Shown here one piece after another: positions 16,456-24,008 of a DNA stretch of 64,000 nucleotides. Below the pieces are notes generated by a model, which saw only the letters and a list, made by a program, of their open reading frames with translations, did not search any database and had not been told where the DNA came from. The translations under genes and the position numbers were made by a program. The first letter of the stretch is position 1; each line of letters starts with the position of its first letter. Source of the stretch: Nocardia brasiliensis (lineage in GTDB: Bacteria; Actinomycetota; Actinomycetes; Mycobacteriales; Mycobacteriaceae); NCBI RefSeq assembly GCF_011801125.1, contig NZ_CP046171.1:744001-808000 (forward strand), in the 5' to 3' direction.

Positions 16456-17249
16456 TGAAGACGGCGGACCAGTCGGCGGGAATGCGGTGGGCGCGCTGGT
16501 CTGCCGTGGTCATCATCACGGTCATCGGGGTAGCCGCGTTCGTGCTCAGCTTCGCTGCGTTGCGTGATCTGGCGATTCTGGCCAACACTCCGAAGCGGTG
16601 GGCGTGGCTGTTCCCGGTGATCGTGGACGGCACGATCATTCAGGCGACCGTTGGCGCGCTGGTGCTGGCGAAGTCCCCGGAACGTCGTTGGTTCCTGTGG
16701 GTGCTGGGCACCGGTGCGATGGTCTCGATCGCGGGCAACTCGCTTCATGCGGTCGCGGCCGGCCGAATTCTGCCGGGTTGGGCTGCGGCGTTGGTGGCGG
16801 CGATCGCCCCGATTTCGCTGCTGGTCGACACGCATGGGTTGGCGGTGTTGTTCCGTGCCGCCCAACAGGATTCGGCCCCTGAGCCGGTCCCGGTGCCTGA
16901 TCCCGTACCGGTGAAGCCCCCGGCTGTTGCTCTGGTTCCCGCGTCAGTTCCTGCTCGCCGTAAGAAGGCGTCCACGCGTCGTGATCCGGACAAGGTTGCC
17001 CGAGCGGTGGCGATGCACGCTGAGGGTAAGAAGTTCGCTGAAATCGGTAGGGCGCTGGGCATTTCGGCCCAGACGGCGGCCAAGTACGCCAAGTCCGCTC
17101 CGGTCCCTGCCGCACAGCCGATGGCGGCCCCGGCCCCGGTTTCGACCCCTGTTTCTGCGCCTGTGGTGGCCGGTGTGCGGCCGGTGCCGGTGCGTTCCAT
17201 TCATCCCGTGCGGCCGGTGCAGCAAGCGCTGCCGATCACGGTTTCTTAG
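16455..17249 (+). CDS. DUF2637 membrane protein with C-terminal helix-turn-helix
   Basis: The 264-residue protein has four hydrophobic segments in its first 140 residues (WSAVVIITVIGVAAFVLSFA; WAWLFPVIVDGTIIQATVGA; FLWVLGTGAMVSIAGNSLHA; WAAALVAAIAPISLLVDTHG), the DUF2637 pattern found on actinobacterial plasmids and AICEs. A Pro/Val-rich linker leads to a small DNA-binding-like region (DPDKVARAVAMHAEGKKFAE, IGRALGISAQTAAKYAKS) and a low-complexity Pro/Val tail. It probably belongs to the transfer or spread apparatus; the role is not established. Its ATG overlaps the previous stop (TGATG). Confidence 0.85.
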   Translation: MKTADQSAGMRWARWSAVVIITVIGVAAFVLSFAALRDLAILANTPKRWAWLFPVIVDGTIIQATVGALVLAKSPERRWFLWVLGTGAMVSIAGNSLHAVAAGRILPGWAAALVAAIAPISLLVDTHGLAVLFRAAQQDSAPEPVPVPDPVPVKPPAVALVPASVPARRKKASTRRDPDKVARAVAMHAEGKKFAEIGRALGISAQTAAKYAKSAPVPAAQPMAAPAPVSTPVSAPVVAGVRPVPVRSIHPVRPVQQALPITVS

Positions 17250-17266
17250 ACAAGGAGTTGGTTTCG

Positions 17267-17572
17267 ATGGCTGAGAACAACGGTGCGGTGGTGTCGCTGG
17301 CGTTGCGTCAGCGGTGGACGGCCGGGATCGTGTTGCTCGCCGGTGTGGTGGCCTTGCCCCTGGCGCTGCTGCTGACGGTGGGTCGTGAACCGGGCGGGAC
17401 GGTGGCCACGGTCGCCCCTCGCGCGGATGGGTGCGTGATGTTCTGCGAAGACGCCCCGAAAGCGTCGTTCCGGGACGGCAACTGTGCTGAAGCGCCTCCG
17501 GGTATCAACTTCACGCCCTGGACGTGCGCGCCCCTGTCCACTGCTGCGGCGGCTCCGAAGGCGGTGCGGTGA
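17267..17572 (+). CDS. Small membrane-anchored element protein
   Basis: A 101-residue protein with one N-terminal transmembrane helix (AGIVLLAGVVALPLALLLTV) and an exported C-terminal part. Four cysteines (CVMFCEDAP, DGNCAEAPPG, PWTCAPL) could form disulfides. ATG 17267 is chosen because AAGGAG (17252-17257) is 9 bases upstream. The stop overlaps the next start (TGATG). No family is recognised; position suggests a transfer accessory. Confidence 0.7.
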   Translation: MAENNGAVVSLALRQRWTAGIVLLAGVVALPLALLLTVGREPGGTVATVAPRADGCVMFCEDAPKASFRDGNCAEAPPGINFTPWTCAPLSTAAAAPKAVR

Positions 17573-17994
17573 TGTCGGGGCAGGAGATGGTCAAGGCCGA
17601 GGGCTATTGGGTGCCGCGTAATCCGGCGTGCCGTATCGGGTTCCACATCAGCGGTACCCGTATCAAGGGCTACGGCGCACCCGGAGTCCGTTTCGTCACC
17701 GACCCATACGACGAGTTCGCGGGCCTGGTGGTGTTCACCCTGGGCGGGCATCACACCAAGGGCCGGATGCCGTTTCTGGCGATGAGCACCGACACCGCCG
17801 AGGAGCTGGTGCAGCTGCTGGCCGCTGCGGTGCGTGACGGGCGGATCGCCCAGGGTGCCGGGTTGGAGCCGATCGCGTTCCGTGACATCACCTTCGACGG
17901 CTGCACCTGCGCCGAGTGTGACGATGAAGTGGCCGCGCTGCTGGAGGCCGAGTACGACCCTGATCCTGAACCGGGTCCGGGGTGGTCACGATGA
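17572..17994 (+). CDS. Hypothetical element protein
   Basis: A 140-residue soluble protein (MSGQEMVKAEGYWVPRNPAC) with an alpha/beta-like core and an acidic end containing DGCTCAECDDE, a CxCxxC cluster that could bind metal. It is coupled on both sides: its ATG overlaps the previous stop and its TGA overlaps the translocase ATG. No known domain is recognised. Likely part of the transfer operon. Confidence 0.72.
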   Translation: MSGQEMVKAEGYWVPRNPACRIGFHISGTRIKGYGAPGVRFVTDPYDEFAGLVVFTLGGHHTKGRMPFLAMSTDTAEELVQLLAAAVRDGRIAQGAGLEPIAFRDITFDGCTCAECDDEVAALLEAEYDPDPEPGPGWSR

Positions 17995-19325
17995 GCGCGG
18001 TGTTGGGGGTGCTCGCCGTGGCGGGGTCGGTAGCGGTGCCTGCGGGCTTGATCTGGCTGGCGCGCCGGGATCTGCCGAGCGTGAAGAAGCCCAAGCCCCA
18101 GACGGTGGCACAGATCGTGGACGACGCTGAGCCTGAGTTGCGTACGGCTGTTGGGATTTTGGCTGATCCGTTGCAGACGAACCTGATGCTTGCCTCGCTG
18201 AAACTCGGGTCGGCCGAGGCTGGCTTCCCTCATGTCGAACGCTACGACTACACCCGTTACGGGCTCTCGGTCGACGTGGTGATGCTCGGTGGCCAGTCAC
18301 TCACGAACTGGTCGAACGACGAGGTATTGAACCAGTTCGCCACGTATTTGGCGGTGCCGAAGGTGACCGTGATGTCTCCGGCTCCGTCGTGGGTTCGTCT
18401 CCAGGTGAGGGTGTACGACACTCTCGTCGCCCCGGCAATGACGCCGGAGGTGATCCCCAATGGTGTGGATCTGGAGGCGGTCCCGACTGGTGTCACCGAG
18501 GACGGGGATACGTGGCGGCTGCGGGTGCTCTACCGGCACATCCTCATCGCCGGTGGCACCGACTCGGGCAAGGGCAGCGTGCTGTGGTCGATCGTGGCCG
18601 GCATCGGTCCAGCCATCAAGGCGGGCCTGGTGGACGTGCTGCTCGGTGACCCGAAAGGCGGCATGGAATTCGGGCGTGGTGAGGGCCGGTTGTGGACCGA
18701 TTTCCAGTGGACCGCCGAAGGCATCCTGGCCATGCTCACCGGGGCCGAGAAGGACATGCAGGAACGAGCGGCACGCTTCCGCGAAGCCGGTATCCGCAAG
18801 TTCGTTCCCACCACCGATGAGCCGCTGAAGGTGGTGATCATCGATGAGTACGCGGCCATGTCCGCCTTCGCCACACCCGAACAGGTGCGAGAAGGATTGC
18901 GGCTGATCGGGCTGATCCTGACCCAAGGGCGTGCGGTCGGCTACAGCGTGATCGTGGCCGTGCAGGACCCGTCGAAAGAGACGATGCCCAACCGGCAATT
19001 GTTCCCCATCCGGATCGGGCTGCGCCTGGACGAGCCGACGCAGAACGAGATGATCCACGGCAAGAGCGCCCGTGACCGGGGTGCACGGTGTGACGAGATT
19101 TCCGAACACACTCCCGGTGTCGCCTACGTCGGCCTGGACGGCACCAAGAGCTTTGTGCGGGTGCGGGCGTTCTGGATTCGGGACGAAGACGCTGACGCGA
19201 TCGTGGAAGCGTTCTCCCCGGCACCGGTAATTACCGGCCCCACTGAGGATTACAGCGGCTTCGACCCTGACGACCTCGGCGACGACGAAGAGGACAACGG
19301 GGATGCTGCGGGGGTGGCGGCATGA
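17991..19325 (+). CDS. FtsK/SpoIIIE-type conjugative DNA translocase (TraB/TraSA-like)
   Basis: This ATPase is expected to pump double-stranded element DNA into the recipient, the single protein AICEs need for transfer. The 444-residue protein has an N-terminal hydrophobic segment (residues 2-24), a linker domain to about 175, and an FtsK motor with Walker A GGTDSGKGS (188-196) and Walker B VVIIDEY (281-287). As in other AICE translocases I recall, the lysine is followed by Gly-Ser rather than Ser/Thr. It lies in the middle of the gapless operon and overlaps both neighbours by ATGA. Confidence 0.9.
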   Translation: MSAVLGVLAVAGSVAVPAGLIWLARRDLPSVKKPKPQTVAQIVDDAEPELRTAVGILADPLQTNLMLASLKLGSAEAGFPHVERYDYTRYGLSVDVVMLGGQSLTNWSNDEVLNQFATYLAVPKVTVMSPAPSWVRLQVRVYDTLVAPAMTPEVIPNGVDLEAVPTGVTEDGDTWRLRVLYRHILIAGGTDSGKGSVLWSIVAGIGPAIKAGLVDVLLGDPKGGMEFGRGEGRLWTDFQWTAEGILAMLTGAEKDMQERAARFREAGIRKFVPTTDEPLKVVIIDEYAAMSAFATPEQVREGLRLIGLILTQGRAVGYSVIVAVQDPSKETMPNRQLFPIRIGLRLDEPTQNEMIHGKSARDRGARCDEISEHTPGVAYVGLDGTKSFVRVRAFWIRDEDADAIVEAFSPAPVITGPTEDYSGFDPDDLGDDEEDNGDAAGVAA

Positions 19326-19648
19326 AGCGAGGATTCGTGACCGAGACACACGTGGTCATCTACTGCGACATGTGCGGGGACGTCTACACCGAAAACACTG
19401 GTGAATCCATCTGTTTCGATTCGACCCAGCAAGCGGTGTCGTATCTGCAACACCGCTCGGCCGGTGTCGGCTGGGTCTATGACGGTGACCGGGTGTGGTG
19501 CGACGGCTGCATGGCCGCTGATCACTGCGACCGCACCGGACATCAGTACCCCGAGCACTGGCAGATGACCGCACGCCTGCTCGGTGTGTCCACCCGTTCG
19601 CGCGCCTGCATGGTGTGCGGCATACCTGAAATCGAGGCCCTGTCATGA
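19322..19648 (+). CDS. Cys-rich small element protein
   Basis: A 108-residue protein with three CxxC pairs (YCDMCGD, VWCDGCMAADHCD, RACMVCGI), likely a zinc-binding fold. It overlaps the translocase stop by ATGA and the next start by ATGA. No named family is recognised. The tight coupling suggests it is made with the transfer proteins. Confidence 0.72.
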   Translation: MKRGFVTETHVVIYCDMCGDVYTENTGESICFDSTQQAVSYLQHRSAGVGWVYDGDRVWCDGCMAADHCDRTGHQYPEHWQMTARLLGVSTRSRACMVCGIPEIEALS

Positions 19649-19785
19649 CTTTTCACGACTACGCCGACACCACCGACGAATACGACCGCGACGAATTCGA
19701 CTCCGTCGTGCGCTTGCGTTCGGCCCGCCAACTCATCGATGACCGTTCCGTCCCGGCCTGGGACACCGAGGAGTGGGCGGCATGA
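19645..19785 (+). CDS. 46-residue acidic element protein
   Basis: A very short gene (MTFHDYADTTDEYDRDEFD, ending TEEWAA), strongly acidic in its first half. The case for it is positional: it begins in an ATGA overlap with the previous gene and ends in an ATGA overlap with the next. Function unknown. Confidence 0.6.
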   Translation: MTFHDYADTTDEYDRDEFDSVVRLRSARQLIDDRSVPAWDTEEWAA

Positions 19786-19922
19786 GCACCGAAGAAGCCC
19801 TGGAGTGCTGCGGGATGCCGATGTCGGTGGAGGCGGCCCCGTGGGACTGGCAAACGTTTACGTCGCTGGTGTTGCGCTGCTACGGGTGCGGGCACTGCGA
19901 ACCCTTCGATGAGGAGCTGTGA
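19782..19922 (+). CDS. 46-residue Cys-rich element protein
   Basis: A short gene (MSTEEALECCGMPMSVEAAP) with two cysteine pairs, ECCG and RCYGCGHC, likely one zinc knuckle. Both ends overlap neighbouring genes (ATGA and TGATG). Function unknown; probably a small nucleic-acid- or protein-binding accessory. Confidence 0.6.
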   Translation: MSTEEALECCGMPMSVEAAPWDWQTFTSLVLRCYGCGHCEPFDEEL

Positions 19923-20164
19923 TGAGCCCCAGGACTCGTCGTGAGTGGGCGTTGCTGGTCGGTCGGGAAGTACGGCCGTTGCTCAAGGCCCGCAACATCA
20001 CCGACGCCACCATGTACGCCTGCAACCTGAGCGCCCGCAACCGCGCCAAAGCCGTTGTCGTCTACCGCGATTCAGACACCCAAGCCTGGCGGCGCTGGAT
20101 CGATGACAAGCTCGTCCCCGTCCAGCTCGCGTTCGATCTACCCGGCAGAAAGACCCGATCATGA
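19922..20164 (+). CDS. 80-residue basic element protein
   Basis: A small basic protein (MSPRTRREWALLVGREVRPL, ending FDLPGRKTRS) without membrane segments. It is helix-rich and Arg-rich, so nucleic acid binding is possible. A GTG at 19919 in the same frame is an alternative start. The stop overlaps the next gene by ATGA. Confidence 0.65.
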   Translation: MSPRTRREWALLVGREVRPLLKARNITDATMYACNLSARNRAKAVVVYRDSDTQAWRRWIDDKLVPVQLAFDLPGRKTRS

Positions 20165-20790
20165 CCACGAAAACCACCGCTACGCATACCGATGCGCGCG
20201 AACAACTCTTCGAGGCCCTGTGCCTGCTGGTCTGGCAGCTGCTCAAAGCCGTGGCCGTGATCGTGTGGTGGGCGCTGCTGTTCCCGATGGTCTCGCTCCC
20301 GATCGGTGCTGCGGTCGCCGCCGGCCTTTTCCTCGGCTGGGTCGTCGGGGGTCTGGTCGCGGTGGGGTGGTTCGCGGGGATGGTGGCGTGGCGACTGTGG
20401 AGTCCACGAACCTTCGAGCGGGCCATCACTGCCCGGGCACGGACCCGGTTCCTGTCCTGGTGGCGTTACCGGTCCCGCTGGACCCGGCTTCTGGCCGCGT
20501 GCAAGCTCACCACCCCCAGCGACGGGTCGACGTTCGTTCCCCGGCTTCTCTCGGTCCAGATCGGCGCGTCCACTGATCGGGTGCGGGTGCGGATGCTGCA
20601 CGGGCACTGCCCCGCCGATTGGGAATCCCGCGCCGACAACCTGGCCCATGCCTTTAGTGCCTTGGACTGCCAAGTCCGCATCGCCGGTCCCGGCCTGGTG
20701 GAACTGCGGTTCCGCCGTGCCGATTCCCTCGCTGACCCGTTCGCGCTGCCCCCGGTCGACGGCGGTCGCTGGAGCAAGGAGACCATCTGA
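20161..20790 (+). CDS. Membrane protein resembling the N-terminal part of AICE translocases
   Basis: A 209-residue protein with two transmembrane helices (VAVIVWWALLFPMVSLPIGA; LFLGWVVGGLVAVGWFAGMV) followed by a soluble domain ending ELRFRRADSLADPF. That layout (two helices, Arg/Trp-rich linker, stalk-like domain with DRVRVRMLHG) resembles the membrane and stalk part of FtsK-type TraB proteins, but no ATPase follows. It may be a spread-type (Spd) protein or partner of the 444-residue motor. Its start and stop overlap both neighbours. Confidence 0.75.
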   Translation: MTTKTTATHTDAREQLFEALCLLVWQLLKAVAVIVWWALLFPMVSLPIGAAVAAGLFLGWVVGGLVAVGWFAGMVAWRLWSPRTFERAITARARTRFLSWWRYRSRWTRLLAACKLTTPSDGSTFVPRLLSVQIGASTDRVRVRMLHGHCPADWESRADNLAHAFSALDCQVRIAGPGLVELRFRRADSLADPFALPPVDGGRWSKETI

Positions 20791-22472
20791 TGAACACCGC
20801 CGAGAGTGTGAAGACGGGAGGGACTGCGGCCCAGCGCCGTGCCCTACCCAACCTGTTCGAGGTGGCCCAGGCCGCCGCCGAACAGTACGAGGTCTGCAAA
20901 CGCCCGATCGCGATGCGCGTCGAAGACCCCAAGACGGGCACTGTCACCTACGAAGGGTCACCGTGTAAGTCCACCATCGAGTCGGTGTGCCCGGCCTGCG
21001 CGAAAGCGAATCGGCTGCTGCGGATCGCTCAGTGCCGTGAAGGGTGGCACGCGGCAACCGAACTCGTTCCGGACAAGACCGACCCGACCGCAGTTCAGGT
21101 TGAATTGCTCACCGCGCGAGCGGATCTGGTGACCCAGTACCGGGCGGCGGTCGCTGAGGCGGATGAGGAGCTGGCGGCTGGGATCGTGGAGGTGATCCGC
21201 GACCTCGACGCACAGCTGCGCGAAACCGGCCTGCGTGGGCGTCTCCCGGCCCTGGACGCCACCGGCAAGGATCGGCGTCGACGCTCCACCAGGCGGCGTC
21301 AGGACGTGCCGGACCTGCCTCGCAGGAAGGTGTCCAAGCGCACGGTCGGTGAGCCGATCGGCGGCCACCTGTCCTCGATGTTCGTCACCCTCACCATGCC
21401 CGGCTACGGCAAGATCCGCCGCGACGGCGCGACCGATGCCAACGGTCAGGTCTGCTCGGATGGTTCCCCGGTCGACTTCGACAGCTACGACTACACCCGT
21501 GGCGCGCGCGACATCGTGTTCTTCTCCAAGCTGGTCGACCGCTGGATTCAGAACTTGCGTCGCGCGGTCGGCTACGAGGTGCAGTACTTCGCGACCGTGG
21601 AACCGCAGCGCCGTGGTGCACCCCACCTGCACATCCTGATCCGGGGCGCGATCTCGCGGGAGTTGTTGAAGCTGGTCACGGCAGCCACCTATCACCAGGT
21701 GTGGTGGCCGCACTTCAACCGCGAGAACCGTGTCTACGGCGGTGCTCATCAGCCCGTGTGGGATGCCAAGCGGGCCACCTTCATCGACCCCGAAACCCAT
21801 GCGCCACTGACCTATTGGGATGACGCGTTGGACACCCTCGACCAGGTCGACGACCTCGAACCCGCGCACGTGGTGCGTTTCGGTGCCCAGATGGACCGCA
21901 AACAGATCAAGGGCGTCATCGCGGAGAAGGCCGGACGCACCATCGGCTACGTCACCAAATACCTGACCAAGTCCATCAGCGAAATCGTCGAAGCCCACAC
22001 GGACCGTGCGGCCGAGCACTACGACCGCTTGCATGCCGAGCTTCAGTCGGTGCCGTGCTCGCCTCGCTGCGCGGTGTGGCTTGAATACGGCATCGTCCCC
22101 CAGGGCGCCAGCGACAAGACCGTACCGGGCCGCTGCAAGGGCAAAGCACACCGCCGAGACACCCTCGGCCTGCCCGGTCGACGCGTCCTCGTCTCCCGGC
22201 GCTGGTCGGGCAAGACCGTCCTCGACCACAAGCAGGACCGGGTCGATTTTGTTCGGCAACTGCTCGCCGACGCCGGCATTGACAAGCCCGACACGAGCCA
22301 CTACCGGGTGACTCCCGTCGAACCTGGCGACAAGTCCCGGCCCCTGCGTGAGCACCTGATCATGGGCGCGATCGCGCGGCGAACCACCTGGCGAGCGGAA
22401 TACCTGCGCGCTCAACTCGCGGCAGGCCCACCAGAGCCCCCAGAAACTTCGGCAATTCGGCAAGCGGCGTAG
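20790..22472 (+). CDS. RepSA-type rolling-circle replication initiator
   Basis: This initiator should nick the element origin and start rolling-circle replication of the excised circle. The 560-residue protein has an N-terminal cysteine set (C36, C59, C67, C70, C82) likely binding zinc, HUH-family motif I FVTLTMPG (198-205), the metal-binding HLH in PHLHILIRG (279-281) and motif III YVTKYLTKS with the likely nicking tyrosine at 387 or 391. Length and motif order fit pSAM2-like RepSA proteins. It follows the operon by TGATG overlap and precedes xis and int, the conserved rep-xis-int order. Confidence 0.9.
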   Translation: MNTAESVKTGGTAAQRRALPNLFEVAQAAAEQYEVCKRPIAMRVEDPKTGTVTYEGSPCKSTIESVCPACAKANRLLRIAQCREGWHAATELVPDKTDPTAVQVELLTARADLVTQYRAAVAEADEELAAGIVEVIRDLDAQLRETGLRGRLPALDATGKDRRRRSTRRRQDVPDLPRRKVSKRTVGEPIGGHLSSMFVTLTMPGYGKIRRDGATDANGQVCSDGSPVDFDSYDYTRGARDIVFFSKLVDRWIQNLRRAVGYEVQYFATVEPQRRGAPHLHILIRGAISRELLKLVTAATYHQVWWPHFNRENRVYGGAHQPVWDAKRATFIDPETHAPLTYWDDALDTLDQVDDLEPAHVVRFGAQMDRKQIKGVIAEKAGRTIGYVTKYLTKSISEIVEAHTDRAAEHYDRLHAELQSVPCSPRCAVWLEYGIVPQGASDKTVPGRCKGKAHRRDTLGLPGRRVLVSRRWSGKTVLDHKQDRVDFVRQLLADAGIDKPDTSHYRVTPVEPGDKSRPLREHLIMGAIARRTTWRAEYLRAQLAAGPPEPPETSAIRQAA

Positions 22473-22485
22473 GAGGCGAGCAGCG

Positions 22486-22704
22486 ATGGATATCGGTTCG
22501 GGATACGTGGATGTGCCGGGCGCAGCTGCCTACCTGGGCACAGGTGAGAGATTCATACGTCGGTTGGTCGCGGAACGTCGGATTGTGTTCTACAAGGTGG
22601 GGACTCATGTGCGGTTCAAGATCACAGACTTGGAGGCTTACGTGCAAGCCGGTCGGGTAGAGCCGATCGCGGTGCGCTGGAGCGGCGGCAGGGTGGTGGC
22701 GTAG
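22486..22704 (+). CDS. Excisionase (helix-turn-helix, Xis-type)
   Basis: A 72-residue winged-helix protein of the MerR/excisionase type: VDVPGAAAYLGTGERFIRRL is the recognition helix region and IVFYKVGTHVRFKITDLEAY the wing and final helix. It bends attachment-site DNA and directs the integrase towards excision. GGAGG (22472-22476) lies 9 bases before the start, and the stop directly abuts the integrase ATG. Confidence 0.9.
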   Translation: MDIGSGYVDVPGAAAYLGTGERFIRRLVAERRIVFYKVGTHVRFKITDLEAYVQAGRVEPIAVRWSGGRVVA

Positions 22705-23826
22705 ATGGCTCGCAGACGTTTCGGCAAAGTTCGCAAGCTGCCCTCTGGGCGGTACCAGGCATCGTTCATCGGACCGGACGGGCAACGCCAGAACGCACCG
22801 AACACCTTCCGCACCAAGACCGACGCTGATCGCTGGCTAGTGAAGGCCGAAGCGGATATCAGTAAGGGCACCTGGCTCGACGAGCAACTCGGCTTACAGA
22901 TTTTCCACGAGTACGCCACCGCCTACTTGAAAGAGAACCCGGACGTTGGTCGGCGGTGGGAAGAAACCTGCCTTCGGAACATGCGCCTGCACATGGCGGA
23001 AATTCGCGATAAGCCGTTGATCGCGATTACTGCACCGGTGGTGCGTAGCTGGTACGCGAATGCGATGGCAGGCACCGGAGGCAAGACCTCGATCCGGCAG
23101 TCGTACCGATTCCTGCGCGCGGTAATGAACCAGGCCAAGAGGGACCGGGCGATTCTGGTGAACCCTTGCATGATCAAGGGCGCAGGCTCGGACGGTGCCA
23201 AGGAACGCGGTATCGCGACGCCAGCGGAAGTGGCGGACCTGGTCGACAACATCACACCTCGCTACCGGGCGGCAGTCTTGATCGCAGCATGGTGCGGCCT
23301 GCGTCGTGGCGAAATCATCGGGCTGGCAGTCAAAGATGTGGACCTGGAGGCGAACGTGCTCTGGGTGCGGCGGAACCGGGTCGAGATGCTGGAGTCCGAC
23401 GAAGCCTTCGACAAGGATCCGAAGACCGATGCGGGCAAGCGGCCGGTCGAGATCCCGCCACATCTCCACCCCTACCTTGTCGACCACAAGGACAAGTGGG
23501 CGGGCAAGGAGTGGATGTTCATGGGCCGCGATGGGCAGAGGATGCGCGGCAATGCGGCCTATCAGGCATTCGTCCGTGCCCGGAACAAGGTCGGCGTCGA
23601 TGTGAGCTTCCACGACCTGCGGCATACCGGCCAGACACTGGCTGCGGCGACCGGTGCGACACTGGCGGACCTCAAGAAGCGGATGGGGCACGCCTCGAAT
23701 GCCGCTGCGCTTCGGTATCTGCACGCGGTCGATGGCAGAGATAGGGAGATCGCCGACGCCCTGAGCAAGCTCGCCGCCCGGGGAAATGCGGTAGGGCTGC
23801 CTCGATCCATCGTCGTCAAGCACTGA
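22705..23826 (+). CDS. Tyrosine-family site-specific integrase
   Basis: This recombinase inserts the element into, and removes it from, tRNA-Phe. The 373-residue protein has an N-terminal arm-type DNA-binding domain (GRYQASFIGPDGQRQNAPNT), a SAM-like core-binding domain (about 65-160) and the catalytic domain with Arg200 (CGLRRGE), the HxxR motif H303/R306 (FHDLRHTG), H329 (MGHAS) and the nucleophile Tyr338 (LRYLH). All catalytic residues are present. The gene ends 77 bases before attR, the usual arrangement. Confidence 0.95.
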   Translation: MARRRFGKVRKLPSGRYQASFIGPDGQRQNAPNTFRTKTDADRWLVKAEADISKGTWLDEQLGLQIFHEYATAYLKENPDVGRRWEETCLRNMRLHMAEIRDKPLIAITAPVVRSWYANAMAGTGGKTSIRQSYRFLRAVMNQAKRDRAILVNPCMIKGAGSDGAKERGIATPAEVADLVDNITPRYRAAVLIAAWCGLRRGEIIGLAVKDVDLEANVLWVRRNRVEMLESDEAFDKDPKTDAGKRPVEIPPHLHPYLVDHKDKWAGKEWMFMGRDGQRMRGNAAYQAFVRARNKVGVDVSFHDLRHTGQTLAAATGATLADLKKRMGHASNAAALRYLHAVDGRDREIADALSKLAARGNAVGLPRSIVVKH

Positions 23827-23903
23827 AAGGGCCAGGAAATGCTAGGGCACGCTGGGGGCACGGACCGTGAAAATTGCTATCTGAGCTGCGGTTTTGTGCC
23901 TGA

Positions 23904-23946
23904 CTGAAAAGCGGAAGGTCGCCGGTTCGATCCCGGCCCTGGCCAC
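23904..23946 (+). repeat. attR, 43-bp direct repeat
   Basis: An exact copy of the 3' end of tRNA-Phe (compare 13267-13309). No 5' tRNA half precedes it, so this is a target duplication and not a tRNA gene. Confidence 0.92.
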
Positions 23947-23952
23947 TCGGAA

Positions 23953-24008
23953 ACGAGGGAACCCTGCGTGCGGAGAGCGCACGCGTTGGTTCCCTCGTCT
24001 TTTTGTTT
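23953..24008 (+). terminator. Intrinsic terminator just outside attR
   Basis: ACGAGGGAACC (23953-23963) pairs with GGTTCCCTCGT (23988-23998), with an inner GCGTGCG/CGCACGC stem, followed by TTTTTGTTT. It occupies the same place relative to the 43-bp repeat as the terminator at 13311. It is either the original tRNA-Phe terminator or one left by an older element. Confidence 0.85.

Larger units (their letters stand above)
13267..23946 (+). mobile_element. Integrated AICE-type conjugative element in tRNA-Phe
   Basis: About 10.7 kb bounded by 43-bp perfect repeats of the tRNA-Phe 3' end. It holds the hallmarks of pSAM2-like actinomycete integrative and conjugative elements: a tyrosine integrase and excisionase at one end, a RepSA-type rolling-circle initiator, a single FtsK-type double-strand DNA translocase, DUF2637-type membrane protein, a GntR (KorSA-like) repressor and a Pra-like activator. 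All core genes look intact, so excision and transfer are plausible but not shown. Confidence 0.9.

Noticed and set aside
23904-23946. A second tRNA-Phe gene
   Set aside because: Only the 3' part from the anticodon loop is present; the 5' half is absent, so it is attR.
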